A DNA stretch of 64,000 nucleotides from assembly GCF_010729665.1 (NCBI RefSeq), contig NZ_AP022610.1:3658001-3722000 (forward strand). The letters run 5' to 3'. The translations under genes were made by a program, and so were the position numbers. The DNA is from Mycolicibacterium madagascariense. Its GTDB lineage: Bacteria; Actinomycetota; Actinomycetes; Mycobacteriales; Mycobacteriaceae. Below the pieces are notes generated by a model. It was not told the origin of the DNA and ran no database searches. It saw nothing but the letters and a program-made list of their open reading frames with translations. Positions 1 to 9,747 of the stretch are shown here, one piece after another (the first letter of the stretch is position 1; each line of letters begins with the position of its first letter).

Positions 1-1137
1 CGCGAGGCGTACTCGCGCGATCCCCGCAACGTGGCCCGCAAGGCCGAGAACTACCTCGCCAGCACCGGCATCGCCGACACCGCGTACTTCGGCGCCGAGG
101 CCGAGTTCTACATCTTCGACTCAGTGACCTTCGACTCCAAGATCAACGGCACCTTCTACGAGGTCGACTCCGAGTCGGGCTGGTGGAACACCGGCGAACC
201 GTTCGAGTCGGACGGCAGCCCCAACCTGGGCTACAAGGTCCGCCAGAAGGGTGGCTACTTCCCCGTCGCGCCGTACGACCACTACGTCGACCTGCGCGAC
301 GAGATGGCGACCAACCTGCAGAACGCGGGCTTCACGCTCGAGCGCGGCCACCACGAGGTCGGCACCGCTGGCCAGGCCGAGATCAACTACAAGTTCAACA
401 CGCTGCTGGCGGCCGCGGACGACGTGCTGCTGTTCAAGTACATCATCAAGAACACCGCGTGGAAGAACGGCAAGACCGTCACCTTCATGCCGAAGCCGCT
501 GTTCGGTGACAACGGCTCGGGCATGCACGCCCACCAGTCGCTGTGGAAGGACGGCAAGCCGCTGTTCCACGACGAGTCGGGGTATGCCGGGCTGTCCGAC
601 CTGGCCCGCCACTACATCGGCGGCATCCTGCACCACGCGCCGTCGCTGCTGGCGTTCACCAACCCGACGGTCAACTCCTACAAGCGTCTGGTGCCGGGCT
701 ACGAGGCCCCGATCAACCTGGTCTACAGCCAGCGCAACCGGTCGGCGTGCGTGCGCATCCCGATCACCGGCAACAACCCGAAGGCCAAGCGCCTCGAGTT
801 CCGCTGCCCCGACAGCTCCGGCAACCCGTACCTGGCGTTCGCGGCGATGCTGATGGCCGGCATCGACGGCATCAAGAAGAAGATCGAGCCGTTGGCGCCC
901 GTCGACAAGGACCTCTACGAGCTGCCTCCGGACGAGGCCGCCAACATCCCGCAGGCGCCGACGTCGCTGTCGGCGGTGATCGACCGTCTCGAGGAGGATC
1001 ACGAATACCTCACCGAGGGCGGCGTGTTCACCGAGGACCTGATCGACACCTGGATCTCGTACAAGCGCGAGAACGAGATCATGCCGATTCAGATCCGTCC
1101 GCACCCCTACGAGTTCTCGCTGTACTACGACGTGTAA
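1..1137 (+). CDS. glnA1: Glutamine synthetase type I, GlnA1 (5' end outside window)
   Basis: Makes glutamine from glutamate, ammonia and ATP; the main ammonium-assimilating enzyme, cytoplasmic dodecamer. The frame is open from base 1 and about 100 N-terminal residues of a roughly 478-residue family protein lie upstream. Seen: AEAEFYIFD and the HHEVGTAGQ catalytic segment, the [13 protein letters not shown]-site segment, and the C-terminal LYELPPDEA loop, whose Tyr (codon 916-918) is the family's adenylylation site. The modifying enzyme glnE lies about 1 kb downstream on the other strand, next to glnA2, the standard mycobacterial arrangement. A strong hairpin follows the stop. Identification is firm; only the start is unseen. 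Confidence 0.97.
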   Translation, partial: REAYSRDPRNVARKAENYLASTGIADTAYFGAEAEFYIFDSVTFDSKINGTFYEVDSESGWWNTGEPFESDGSPNLGYKVRQKGGYFPVAPYDHYVDLRDEMATNLQNAGFTLERGHHEVGTAGQAEINYKFNTLLAAADDVLLFKYIIKNTAWKNGKTVTFMPKPLFGDNGSGMHAHQSLWKDGKPLFHDESGYAGLSDLARHYIGGILHHAPSLLAFTNPTVNSYKRLVPGYEAPINLVYSQRNRSACVRIPITGNNPKAKRLEFRCPDSSGNPYLAFAAMLMAGIDGIKKKIEPLAPVDKDLYELPPDEAANIPQAPTSLSAVIDRLEEDHEYLTEGGVFTEDLIDTWISYKRENEIMPIQIRPHPYEFSLYYDV

Positions 1138-1157
1138 GTCGGCCACACAGCACCCGG

Positions 1158-1192
1158 GTCCACCCGTCCGGCGTTTCGCCGGGCGGGTGGAC
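1158..1192 (+). terminator. Hairpin terminator after glnA1
   Basis: GTCCACCCG and CGGGTGGAC form a 9-bp stem, continued inward by CCGGC/GCCGG around a GTTTC loop. It starts 20 bases after the glnA1 stop. There is no long U-tract, which is normal for mycobacterial intrinsic terminators. Confidence 0.75.
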
Positions 1193-1329
1193 TCGTTCGT
1201 ACCCGGCTTGGGAGACCGCTAAGCCCGAACGTGGCGCTCTCGCGGGCTAGTTCCTCGGCCGTCTGCGTATGCACCACTGGTAACACCAGCAACGTACTTA
1301 TCACCTGTGTCATGCGTCATCGTCATTAT

Positions 1330-1358
1330 TTGCCAGACCACCTAGCTGTCGTTATATT
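1330..1358 (+). promoter_or_regulatory. Sigma-A-type promoter of the small secreted protein gene
   Basis: TTGCCA (1330-1335) and TATATT (1353-1358) are separated by 17 bases, a near-consensus housekeeping promoter. Transcription would start near 1365, giving a short leader with a G-rich ribosome binding site (AGGGGGG) before the ATG at 1379. The surrounding 1260-1400 stretch is visibly more AT-rich than the rest of the window. Confidence 0.55.
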
Positions 1359-1378
1359 CCCTGCTAGGGGGGATAAAC

Positions 1379-1771
1379 ATGAAGAAAAGAATGGTCTTTG
1401 CCGTCTCGATGGCGGCTATCGCGGGGATGGCTTGGGCTCCGCAGGCAAACGCCGATGTACATCCCGGCTGTCAGAATGATCGCTGGGGATTTCTGGGCCT
1501 ACAGACGCGCAGTATCTGCGACGGGCCTAAGCAGGCAGACGGCAGTTGGGTGCGTTTTCGGATGGTGTGGGTGCCGGCGCATCAAGTCCCGATCAGTACC
1601 AGCTGCGACGAATACAGCTGTTCCACCAGCGGCGGTTATTGGCAGGACGAGCAGGTCTTCGAGAAGGTGAAGTATCCCGTCACCCCGGACACGGTGGTGC
1701 CGGGTGAACCCGACTGGCTGCCGCCTACGTACACCGACGCAGGTGGATTCACACCGGTGAACTTCAACTAA
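1379..1771 (+). CDS. Small secreted cysteine-containing protein (CDGP-type)
   Basis: 130 residues of unknown function. An N-terminal signal peptide (MKKRM, hydrophobic core, cleavage after PQANA at about residue 26) indicates export. The mature part has four cysteines, a CDGP motif near residue 47, and a Tyr/Pro-rich C-terminus ending in FNxN-like residues. It resembles small mycobacterial exported proteins annotated by the CDGP motif; no enzyme motif is visible. The ATG is chosen because AGGGGGG lies just upstream and a good promoter precedes it. It stands alone between glnA1 and a repeat region, and the AT-richer DNA suggests a later insertion at this locus. Confidence 0.8.
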   Translation: MKKRMVFAVSMAAIAGMAWAPQANADVHPGCQNDRWGFLGLQTRSICDGPKQADGSWVRFRMVWVPAHQVPISTSCDEYSCSTSGGYWQDEQVFEKVKYPVTPDTVVPGEPDWLPPTYTDAGGFTPVNFN

Positions 1772-1855
1772 CCGGGAGTAGCGGACCTCTTGGCTCGCGT
1801 CGCTCGCTGCGCCCCGACGGATGAATCATCAGTCGACACAACCGATTTGGCGGCC

Positions 1856-2125
1856 GTCGTCAACAGATGTTGACGCCCTACAGTCCGTTGTCAGTACCGG
1901 ACCGCCCACACCCGTCAGCTGCGGGGCCACGTCCGCGGCGATACCCCGCGCGCATGCGTCAACAGATGATGACGCGCGTCGGCCAACGGCGGCAGCGATG
2001 CCGCGCGCGAAGATCGCCAGTCGGCGCACCCTAGTTGGCGGGTGTCGTCAACAAATGTTGACGCCTCGCGCTCCGTTGTCAGTGCCGGAGCCGCCCACAC
2101 GCGTCAGCTGCGGGGCCACGTCCGG
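1856..2125. repeat. Duplicated ~80-bp block with palindromes (noncoding gap 1772-2152)
   Basis: The 381-base gap between the small secreted gene and glnE has no convincing gene. It holds two copies of an ~80-bp sequence (1856-1935 and 2044-2124), offset by 188-189 bases and about 85% identical. Each starts with the palindrome GTCAACA-NN-TGTTGAC (1859-1874 with GA centre, 2047-2062 with AA centre). A third related dyad, GCGTCA-N8-TGACGC (1956-1975), lies between them. Both copies end in GTCAGCTGCGGGGCCACGTC. The pattern suggests a repeat family or clustered protein-binding sites; the function is unknown. Confidence 0.75.
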
Positions 2126-2152
2126 GCGGAAGCGCTGAGTTCGTCTGCCGCC

Positions 2153-5116
2153 CTAGCTTCCGAACACCCTGAGCACCACGCCCTTCGCGCGGCGGGTCAC
2201 CCGGAGGTAGTTGTCGAGGAATTCACCACCGTCGCCGTTGCGCCAGCCCGCGGCGACCGCGACGGCATTGAGCTGGCGGCCGGGCCCCGGTAGCTGATCG
2301 GTCGGCTTGCCGCGCACCAGCACCAGCGCATTGCGGGCCCGCGTGGCCGTCAGCCACGCCTGCCGCAGCAGGTCGACGTCGCCCTCGGCGATCAGCTCGG
2401 CCGCTCCGATGGCGTTGAGCGTGTCCAGCGTCGAGGTGCTGTGCAGTGCTGGGATCTGGTGGGCGTACCGGAGTTGCAGCAACTGGACGGTCCACTCGAC
2501 GTCGGCGAGGCCGCCGCGGCCCAGCTTGGTGTGGGTGTTGGGGTCCGCGCCGCGAGGTAGCCGCTCGGCATCGATACGGGCCTTGAGCCGCCGGATCTCG
2601 AACACCGCGTCGGTCGACACGCCGCCCGGCGGGTACCGCACCCGGTCCACCATCAGCAGGAACCGCAGGCCGAGGTCGTCGTCGCCGGCGACGCGGTGCG
2701 CGCGCAGCAGCGCCTGCACCTCCCAGGTCTGGGCGAAGCGCGTGTAGTAGGCCTCATACGAGGCGAGCGTGCGTACCAGCGGGCCGGATCTGCCCTCCGG
2801 CCGCAGGTTGGCGTCCACGTCGAGCGGCGGATCGGCACTCGGCGAACCGAGGACCTTGCGCACCTGCTCGGCAATCGTCACCGACCACTTCACGGCCACG
2901 GATTCCTCTGCGCCACCGAGGGGTTCGCACACGAATAGGACGTCGGCATCGGAGCCGTAGCCCAACTCGCCGCCGCCGAGCCTGCCCATTCCGATCACCG
3001 CGATGCGGGCCGGCGGACCGCCCTCGGGGGTGTTCGCGCGGATGACGACGTCGAGGGCGGCCTGCAGGACGGCGACCCACACCGAGGTCAGCGCCGCGCA
3101 GACGTCGGTGACCTCGAGCATGCCGAGCAGGTCGGCCGAGGCCACCCGCGCCAGCTCCCGACGGCGCAGCGTCCTGGCCGCGGCGATGGCGCGGGCCGGC
3201 TCCTCCTGCCGCGACGCCGCCGCGATCAGCGCACGGGCCAACCCGTCCGGCTCGACCTCGAGGAGCTTCGGTCCCTTCGGCCCGTCGGCGTACTGCTGAA
3301 TCACCTCGGGGGCACGCATCAGCAGTTCCGGCACGAACGCCGACGTGCCGAGCACGTGCATCAAGCGCTTCGCGACGGCGCCCTCGTCGCGCAGCGACGC
3401 CAGGAACCACCGCTGGTCGGCGAGGTGGTCGCTGAGCCGCCGGTAGGACAGCAGCCCGGCATCGGGGTCCGGCGTGTCCGACAGCCAGTCCAGCAACGTC
3501 GGCAACAGCACCTGCTGGACGCGGCCGCGCCTCCCGCTGCTCCCGGTCAGCGCGGCGAGGTGGGTGAGCGCGCTCTGCGGACCCTCGTAACCCAGTGCGG
3601 CGAGCTGACGTTCGGCGGCCTCGGGTGACATCGACGCCGAGAACTCGACGGTCTGGCCCTCCACGGATTCGAGCAACGGTTGATAGAACAGCTTGGCGTG
3701 CAAACGCGAGACGCGCAGGCTCTGGCGCTTGAGTTCCTCCCGCAGGACGCCCAGCGCATCGTGCTGACCGTCGGGTCGCATGTGCGCGGCGCGGGCCAGC
3801 CACCGCAGCCCCTCCTCGTCATCCGGCTCGGGCAGCAGGTGGGTGCGCTTGAGCCGCTGCAGCTGCAGGCGGTGCTCGAGCAGTCGCAGGAATTCATAGG
3901 ACGCCGTGAGATTGGCCGCGTCGTCGCGACCCACGTAGCCACCCTCGCCCAAAGCGGCGAGCGCGTCGACGGTCGACGCGACGTGCAACGCGTCGTCGGT
4001 GCGGCCGTGCACCAGCTGCAGCAGCTGGACCGCGAACTCGACGTCGCGCAGCCCCCCGGTCCCCAACTTCAGCTCGCGGGCCCGCACCCCGGCGGGCACG
4101 AGCTGCTCGACGCGGCGGCGCATCGACTGCACTTCGGAGACGAAGTCCTCGCGTTCGCAGGCCGTCCACACCATCGGCATCAAGGCCGCCACGTACTGCG
4201 CGCCCAGCTCGGCGTCCCCGGCGGCCGGGCGGGCCTTCAGCAACGCCTGGAACTCCCAGGTCTTGGCCCACCGCTCGTAGTAGGCCACGTGAGAGGCCAA
4301 CGTGCGCACCAGTTCTCCGCTTTTGCCCTCGGGCCGCAGGGCAGCGTCGACTTCGAAGAAGGCCTCTCCGGCGAACCGCATCATCTCACCGGCCACCCTG
4401 GTGGTGACGGAATCGGCCTTCTCGCCGACGAAGATGACGTCGACGTCGCTCACGTAATTCAGTTCGCGCGCGCCGCACTTGCCCATCGCGATCACTGCGA
4501 GTCGGGGTCCCGGCGCTCCCGGCTTGTGGTCCTTGCACACCGACCTGGTGGCGACGACGAGCGCGGCGCCCAAGGCGGCATCGGCCAGATCGGCGAGGTG
4601 CGCACCGACCGTGGGGAACGGCAGCACCGGCTCGTTCTCGACCGTGGGGGCCAGGTCCAACCCCGCCAGCACCAGCAGGCGGTCGCGGTACAGGATGCGG
4701 AAATCGCTTGTGCTGGAAGACTTCTCAGCGAGGCTGGCGAACGTCTCGCGCAGCTCGGCGGCCGTCGGCAGGACCACGCGGCCCGCCAGCAGATGCCAGG
4801 ACCGGGGGTTCGCGACGAGGTGGTCCCCCAGCGCCAGCGACGAGCCGAGCACGCCGAACAGCCGACCGCGCAACCCGCGGTCCTTGACCAGGGCCCGATT
4901 GAGCTCGTCCCAGCCGTCGCCGAGAGCGTCGGCCAGCCGCACCATGGTGCGCAGCGCGACGTCGGCGTCGGGGGCCCGCGACAGCGACCACAGCAGCTCG
5001 ACGTAGGCGTCGGTGTTCCAGCCCAACCGGTCGAGGTCGGCGCGGGCGGGCGGTTCGATCAGTCCCAGCCTGCCCACGCTGGGCAGCGTGGGTCGCTGCG
5101 TCGCGGGTTTCGGCAC
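2153..5116 (-). CDS. glnE: Bifunctional glutamine synthetase adenylyltransferase/removase GlnE
   Basis: Adds AMP to, or removes it from, the regulatory Tyr of GlnA1, switching glutamine synthetase off or on with nitrogen status. 987 residues, the usual full length. Two nucleotidyltransferase domains are visible. The N-terminal one has [19 protein letters not shown] near residues 212-230 (removase side). The C-terminal one has [19 protein letters not shown] near residue 715 (transferase side). Each is followed by a GlnD-type helical linker (LRDVEF and LADVEW segments). It starts 33 bases after the stop of glnA2, so it is probably cotranscribed with it. Confidence 0.96.
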   Translation of the reverse strand: MPKPATQRPTLPSVGRLGLIEPPARADLDRLGWNTDAYVELLWSLSRAPDADVALRTMVRLADALGDGWDELNRALVKDRGLRGRLFGVLGSSLALGDHLVANPRSWHLLAGRVVLPTAAELRETFASLAEKSSSTSDFRILYRDRLLVLAGLDLAPTVENEPVLPFPTVGAHLADLADAALGAALVVATRSVCKDHKPGAPGPRLAVIAMGKCGARELNYVSDVDVIFVGEKADSVTTRVAGEMMRFAGEAFFEVDAALRPEGKSGELVRTLASHVAYYERWAKTWEFQALLKARPAAGDAELGAQYVAALMPMVWTACEREDFVSEVQSMRRRVEQLVPAGVRARELKLGTGGLRDVEFAVQLLQLVHGRTDDALHVASTVDALAALGEGGYVGRDDAANLTASYEFLRLLEHRLQLQRLKRTHLLPEPDDEEGLRWLARAAHMRPDGQHDALGVLREELKRQSLRVSRLHAKLFYQPLLESVEGQTVEFSASMSPEAAERQLAALGYEGPQSALTHLAALTGSSGRRGRVQQVLLPTLLDWLSDTPDPDAGLLSYRRLSDHLADQRWFLASLRDEGAVAKRLMHVLGTSAFVPELLMRAPEVIQQYADGPKGPKLLEVEPDGLARALIAAASRQEEPARAIAAARTLRRRELARVASADLLGMLEVTDVCAALTSVWVAVLQAALDVVIRANTPEGGPPARIAVIGMGRLGGGELGYGSDADVLFVCEPLGGAEESVAVKWSVTIAEQVRKVLGSPSADPPLDVDANLRPEGRSGPLVRTLASYEAYYTRFAQTWEVQALLRAHRVAGDDDLGLRFLLMVDRVRYPPGGVSTDAVFEIRRLKARIDAERLPRGADPNTHTKLGRGGLADVEWTVQLLQLRYAHQIPALHSTSTLDTLNAIGAAELIAEGDVDLLRQAWLTATRARNALVLVRGKPTDQLPGPGRQLNAVAVAAGWRNGDGGEFLDNYLRVTRRAKGVVLRVFGS

Positions 5117-5149
5117 GCCCCGAAGATAGCGCAGCCGGTAGGGCGTTCC

Positions 5150-6490
5150 CTAGAGCGACAGGTACGTCTTCAGCTCGTACGGCGTGACGTTGCTTCGGTA
5201 GTTCTCCCACTCGGCACGCTTGTTGCGCAGGAAGAAGTCGAAGACGTGCTCGCCGAGCGCCTCGGCGACCAGCTCGGAGTTCTCCATCTCGGCCAGGGCG
5301 ATGCCGAGACTGCCCGGCAGTTCCCGGTAGCCCATCGCCTTGCGTTCCTCGGGTGTCAGGTTCCAGACGTTGTCCTCGGCCTGCGGCCCGAGGACGTAGT
5401 TCTTCTCGACGCCGCGCAGTCCGGCCGCGAGCAGGACCGCGAAGGCGAGGTACGGGTTGCACGCGGAATCCGGGCTGCGCACCTCGATGCGCCGCGACGA
5501 CGCCTTGCGCGGCGTGTACATCGGCACCCGCACCAGAGCCGACCGGTTGGCCGCGCCCCAGGACGCCGCCGTCGGCGCTTCGCCGCCCTGCACCAGCCGC
5601 TTGTAGGAGTTGACCCACTGATTGGTGACGGCGCTGATCTCGCTGGCGTGCTCGAGGATGCCGGCGATGAAGGACTTGCCGACCGCCGACAGCTGCAGCG
5701 GGTCGTCGGGTGTGTGGAAGGCGTTGGTCTCACCCTCGAACAGGCTCATGTGGGTGTGCATCGCCGAGCCGGGATATTCGCTGAACGGCTTCGGCATGAA
5801 CGACGCACGCACGCCCTCGCCGAGCGCGACCTCCTTGACGACGTAGCGGAACGTCATGACGTTGTCGGCCATCGACAGCGCGTCGGCGTAGCGCAGGTCG
5901 ATCTCCTGCTGGCCCGGCGCGCCCTCGTGGTGGCTGAACTCCACCGAGATGCCCATCGACTCCAGGGCGTCGATGGCGTGGCGCCGGAAGTTGGGCGCCG
6001 AGTCGTGCACGGCCTGGTCGAAGTACCCGCCGTTGTCGGCGGGCACGGGCTCCGAGCCGTCGTAGGGCCCGGGCTCCAGCAGGAAGAACTCGATCTCGGG
6101 ATGCACGTAGCAGGAGAAGCCGAGATCGCTGGCCTTGGCCAGTTGGCGACGCAGCACGTGGCGCGAGTCCGCCCACGACGGCGAACCGTCGGGCATGGTG
6201 ATGTCGCAGAACATCCGGGCGGAGTGCTGTTTGCCGCCGCTCGTCGTCCACGGCAGCACCTGGAACGTCGAGGGATCCGGGCGGGCGACGGTGTCCGATT
6301 CGGACACCCGGGCAAAGCCTTCGATCGACGAACCGTCGAAACCGATGCCCTCCTCGAAGGCGCCTTCGAGCTCGGCGGGCGCGATCGCGACGGACTTCAG
6401 GTACCCCAGGACGTCGGTGAACCACAACCGGACGAACCGGATGTCGCGCTCCTCGAGCGTCCGGAGGACGAATTCCTTCTGCCGATCCAT
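5150..6490 (-). CDS. glnA2: Glutamine synthetase type I, GlnA2
   Basis: 446-residue glutamine synthetase paralogue. Catalytic segments EIEFFLLEPG, HHEGAPGQQEID and GSAMHTHMS are present. Where GlnA1 has the adenylylated LYELPP loop, this protein reads VWNLTPEER, so the modifiable Tyr is missing and GlnE control is not expected. The ATG at 6490 is supported by a -10-like TACGCT (6502 to 6497) six bases upstream, which suggests a leaderless transcript, and a GlnR-type box lies just above it. In M. tuberculosis the orthologue is dispensable, unlike glnA1. It is followed closely by glnE. Confidence 0.95.
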   Translation of the reverse strand: MDRQKEFVLRTLEERDIRFVRLWFTDVLGYLKSVAIAPAELEGAFEEGIGFDGSSIEGFARVSESDTVARPDPSTFQVLPWTTSGGKQHSARMFCDITMPDGSPSWADSRHVLRRQLAKASDLGFSCYVHPEIEFFLLEPGPYDGSEPVPADNGGYFDQAVHDSAPNFRRHAIDALESMGISVEFSHHEGAPGQQEIDLRYADALSMADNVMTFRYVVKEVALGEGVRASFMPKPFSEYPGSAMHTHMSLFEGETNAFHTPDDPLQLSAVGKSFIAGILEHASEISAVTNQWVNSYKRLVQGGEAPTAASWGAANRSALVRVPMYTPRKASSRRIEVRSPDSACNPYLAFAVLLAAGLRGVEKNYVLGPQAEDNVWNLTPEERKAMGYRELPGSLGIALAEMENSELVAEALGEHVFDFFLRNKRAEWENYRSNVTPYELKTYLSL

Positions 6491-6496
6491 GTGCGA

Positions 6497-6528
6497 AGCG
6501 TAGGCACCGGCTGTTAATTCCGTGTTAC
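6497..6528 (-). promoter_or_regulatory. Candidate GlnR box and leaderless promoter of glnA2
   Basis: On the minus strand, GTAACACGGAATTAAC (6528 to 6513) fits the actinobacterial GlnR pattern GTNAC-N6-NNAAC and the mycobacterial AC-N9-AC core. It sits about 23-38 bases upstream of the start codon. TACGCT (6502 to 6497) is spaced six bases from the ATG, so the first transcribed base could be the start codon. The box would then overlap the -35 position. GlnR control of nitrogen genes is established in M. smegmatis; this particular site is inferred by eye. Confidence 0.5.
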
Positions 6529-6538
6529 GCCGCTGGTG

Positions 6539-8122
6539 CTAGTGCTCGCACACCAGGTTCGCCGGGGGCTGGACGGAATCGACGAGGAACGCCACCGTCG
6601 CGGAATCCACGCAGGCGTCGCCGTGGAACACCACGGTGTGCTGGGTCCCCTCGAACGTGATGAGCGACGCGCCCAGTTCGCGGGCGAGGTCCACACCGGA
6701 GTCGTACGGGGTCGCCGGGTCGTGCGTCGTCGACACCACCACGACCTTGCCGGGACCCGGCGAGGCGACGTCCTGGGGTGAGGACGTCGGGGGCACCGGC
6801 CACATCGCGCACACGTCGCTCGGCGCCTGACCCGTGAAGTCGCCGTAGGCCATGAACGGCGCCGCGGCCCGGCCCTCGCGGTCCGCCTCGGCCCACACCG
6901 CCGGACTGGTCGGATAGGGCGAGTCGACGCACCGGATCGCGGTGAACGCGTCCTGCTGGTTGGAGTAGTGCCCGTCGGAGTTGCGGCCCTGGTAGTCGTC
7001 AGCCAGCAGCAGCAGATCACCCGCGTCGGTGCCGCGCTGCAGGCCCAGCAGACCGCTCGTCAGAAACTTCCAATAGCGTTGCGTGTATAGCGCATTGGCG
7101 GTGCCGGTGATGGCGTCCTGATAGCTGAGCCCGCGCGGATCCGACGTAGGCCCCGGTCGCTGCACCAGGGGGTCGACCAGCTGGCGGTACCGCGCGACGA
7201 ACTGCGTCGGGTCCTGCCCGAGCGGGCAGTCGGTGGATTGCGCGCAGGCGGCGGCGTAGTCGTCGAACGCGGTCTGGAACCCGGCCAGCTGGCGGACGCC
7301 GTCGCTCACCGGATCGGCGCTCGGATCGACGGCGCCGTCGAGCACCATGGCGCGCACCCGGTCGCCGAACAGCTGCGCATACTTCGCGCCGAGCTCGGTC
7401 CCGTAGGAGTAGCCGAGATAGTTGATCTGGTCGTCCCCCAGTGCCGCGCGGACGACGTCCATGTCCCGCGCCGTCGACGCGGTCCCGACGTTGGCGAGGA
7501 AGTCGCGCCCCGTACCGGCGACGCATTCCCTGGCGAGCTGGCGGTAGACGGCCTCGATGTGCGCGACGCCGGCCGGGCTGTAGTCCGCCAGCGGCTCGCG
7601 GCGGAAGGCGTCGAACTCGGCGTCGCTGCGGCAGCGGATCTGCGGTGTCGAGTGACCGACGCCGCGCGGATCGAACCCGACCAGGTCGAAGCGGCGACCG
7701 ATGTCGGTGTCGACGAGACCCGCCGCCATGGTGGCCACGGTGTCGACGGCGGACGCGCCGGGACCGCCGGGGTTGACCATCAGCGCGCCGATGCGGTCAC
7801 CGGTCGCGGGCACTCGGATGACCGCCAATTGCGCTTGCGGCCCTTCGGGATTCGCGTAGTCGATGGGCACGGTGACCTGTCCGCACTGCGCGGTCGGGAG
7901 CGTCTGGACGGCTCCGAGGAACCCGGCACAGCTGCCCCAGACCGGGGGTTGGCCGTAGGGCAGCGCGGCCTGATCCTCCGGCGCCGCCGATGCCCGCGGG
8001 CCGAGCGCCGTCGACACCAGGATGACGAGCAGCGCCGCGGTCAGCCTGCCCACCCACCACATGGCGATCATGGTGACATGCGGCGAGCGCCGGGGTACCT
8101 GGCCGGTGCGAGCAGAGACCAC
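6539..8122 (-). CDS. Secreted alpha/beta hydrolase (Rv2223c-like, Hip1 paralogue)
   Basis: 527-residue exported serine hydrolase of the tripeptidyl-peptidase/CaeA family. The triad is readable: nucleophile in GYSYGT near residue 240, Asp in TTHDPATPYDSG, His in GTQHTVVF. The oxyanion segment NPGGPGAS and the C-terminal TAP-like domain are present. A GTG at 8122 opens the frame. An internal ATG at 8071 starts a cleaner signal peptide (core ALLVILVSTAL, cleavage after RASA) and may be the true start. It lies just downstream of hip1 in the same direction, a tandem duplication matching Rv2223c/Rv2224c. The physiological substrate is unknown. Confidence 0.9.
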   Translation of the reverse strand: MVSARTGQVPRRSPHVTMIAMWWVGRLTAALLVILVSTALGPRASAAPEDQAALPYGQPPVWGSCAGFLGAVQTLPTAQCGQVTVPIDYANPEGPQAQLAVIRVPATGDRIGALMVNPGGPGASAVDTVATMAAGLVDTDIGRRFDLVGFDPRGVGHSTPQIRCRSDAEFDAFRREPLADYSPAGVAHIEAVYRQLARECVAGTGRDFLANVGTASTARDMDVVRAALGDDQINYLGYSYGTELGAKYAQLFGDRVRAMVLDGAVDPSADPVSDGVRQLAGFQTAFDDYAAACAQSTDCPLGQDPTQFVARYRQLVDPLVQRPGPTSDPRGLSYQDAITGTANALYTQRYWKFLTSGLLGLQRGTDAGDLLLLADDYQGRNSDGHYSNQQDAFTAIRCVDSPYPTSPAVWAEADREGRAAAPFMAYGDFTGQAPSDVCAMWPVPPTSSPQDVASPGPGKVVVVSTTHDPATPYDSGVDLARELGASLITFEGTQHTVVFHGDACVDSATVAFLVDSVQPPANLVCEH

Positions 8123-8184
8123 TCGGCAACCGTACGGTGATGCGATGGTGACCTAACGCGAACGTGATTGGTGCAGTGGCCGGA

Positions 8185-9717
8185 TCAGCACCTGGCGCCC
8201 GGCGGCGGCACGACGACGTCGACGAGGTACTTCGCGGCGATGTCGTCGACGCACGAATTGCCTTGGAACACCACGGTGTGCTGGGTGCCGTCGAAGGTCA
8301 GCAGCGAACCGCCGAGCTCCTTGGCGAGCTCGACGCCCGCCTGATACGGCGTCGCCGGATCGTTCGTGGTGGACACCACCAGCACGGGAGGCAGGCCCTT
8401 CACGTCGATCCGATGCGGCGTGGAAGTCGCCGGCACCGGCCAGAAGGCACACGTGCCCAGGGGCGCGTGGCCCGTGAACTGTCCGTAGCTCATGAACGGG
8501 GCGACCTCGCGCGTGCGCCGGTCCTCGTCGACGACCTTCGCGCGGTCGGTGACGGCGGGCTGGTCGACGCAGTTCACGGCGACCCGGACGTCGGTCGAAT
8601 TGTTGTAGTGCCCCTGCGCATCGCGGCCCATGTAGAGGTCGGCCAGCGTGAGCATGGTGTCGCCCGACCCGTTCTTCAGCTCCGTCAGCGCCTGCGTGAG
8701 ATGCCGCCACAGGTTCGGTGAGTACAGCGGCAGGATGGTGCCGACGATGGCGTCGCTGTAGCTCAGGCCGCGCGGGTCCCTGGTCGCGGCGGGGTGCTGC
8801 ACCAGCGGCTCGACGATGTCCTTGTAGACGTCGACGGCCTTGGTGGGGTCGGTGCCCAGCGGACAGCTCGGACTCTTGGCGCAGTCGGCGGCGTAGTCGT
8901 TGAAGGCGGTCTGGAAGGCGGCGGCCTGGCGGATGTCGGCCTCGACCGGATCCGCGTTGGGGTCGACGGCGCCGTCGAGGATCATCGCGCGCACGTTCTG
9001 CGGGTAGGCCTCCGCATAGGCCGACCCGATGCGGGTGCCGTAGGAGTAGCCGAGGTAGGTCAGCTTCTGGTCACCCAGCTGAGCCCGCATGGCGTCGAGA
9101 TCCTTGATGACGCTTGCGGTTCCGACGTTGGCGAGGAACTCGTCGCCCATCTTCTGCACGCAGCGGCCGACGAAGTCCTTGGTCTCCGACTCGATGTGCG
9201 CGACGCCGGCGGGGGTGTAGTCGACCTGCGGGTCGGCCCGCAGCTTGTCGTTGTCGGCATCGGAGTTGCACCACACCGCGGGCGTGGACGCACCCACCCC
9301 GCGCGGGTCGAACCCGACCAGGTCGAAACGCTGCCTGACCGATTCTGGCAATGCTCCCACCACCGACGCGGCGGCCTGCACCCCGGACTCGCCGGGCCCG
9401 CCGGGGTTGACGATGAGGGAGCCGATCTTCTGGCCGGTGGCCTTGAACCGGATCATCGCCAGTCGCGCGACCGCGCCGTCGGGTTTGGCGTAATCGACGG
9501 GGACCGAGAGCATTCCGCACTGCGCGCCGGCCGGGATGCGGACGTCGGACGACGCGAGGTCGCACTGCGACCATTCGACCGGACTGCCCGGGCGCGGCGT
9601 CGCGATGACGCTGCGGCCGTCCACCACCCGGCTGCACCCGGCTACCAGCAACACCACGAAGGTGGCCGCGAGGACGCCGCGTCTGAAGTTCATGGCTGTC
9701 ATGCTGCCATGAGCCAC
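8185..9717 (-). CDS. hip1: Cell-envelope serine protease Hip1/CaeA (lipoprotein)
   Basis: 510 residues, closely resembling M. tuberculosis Rv2224c, a wall-associated serine protease that cleaves GroEL2 and affects envelope integrity and immune signalling. Seen: lipobox LVAGC near residue 28, NPGGPGESG oxyanion segment, nucleophile in LGYSYGTRIG near residue 225, Asp in TTNDPATPY, His in GTQHTVVFQ. GTG at 9717 is preceded by GGAG with good spacing; ATG codons at 9702 and 9693 are alternatives that keep the lipobox. It shares roughly half its residues with the next gene. The divergent gene order toward panB is interrupted by a WS/DGAT gene. Confidence 0.93.
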   Translation of the reverse strand: MAHGSMTAMNFRRGVLAATFVVLLVAGCSRVVDGRSVIATPRPGSPVEWSQCDLASSDVRIPAGAQCGMLSVPVDYAKPDGAVARLAMIRFKATGQKIGSLIVNPGGPGESGVQAAASVVGALPESVRQRFDLVGFDPRGVGASTPAVWCNSDADNDKLRADPQVDYTPAGVAHIESETKDFVGRCVQKMGDEFLANVGTASVIKDLDAMRAQLGDQKLTYLGYSYGTRIGSAYAEAYPQNVRAMILDGAVDPNADPVEADIRQAAAFQTAFNDYAADCAKSPSCPLGTDPTKAVDVYKDIVEPLVQHPAATRDPRGLSYSDAIVGTILPLYSPNLWRHLTQALTELKNGSGDTMLTLADLYMGRDAQGHYNNSTDVRVAVNCVDQPAVTDRAKVVDEDRRTREVAPFMSYGQFTGHAPLGTCAFWPVPATSTPHRIDVKGLPPVLVVSTTNDPATPYQAGVELAKELGGSLLTFDGTQHTVVFQGNSCVDDIAAKYLVDVVVPPPGARC

Positions 9718-9747
9718 CGTCGCTCCAGCTGAGGGCGGTGCCCGCGA

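Noticed and set aside
1821..2138. A 105-residue frame across the duplicated palindromic block
   Set aside because: It just reads through the repeats; no ribosome site, and the repeated DNA is conserved at the palindromes rather than in codon pattern.
3680..6517. A 945-residue open frame on the plus strand opposite glnE and glnA2
   Set aside because: It is a GC-rich antisense shadow: composition dominated by Arg, Gly, Gln and His, no domain, and it crosses two well-identified genes and their promoter.
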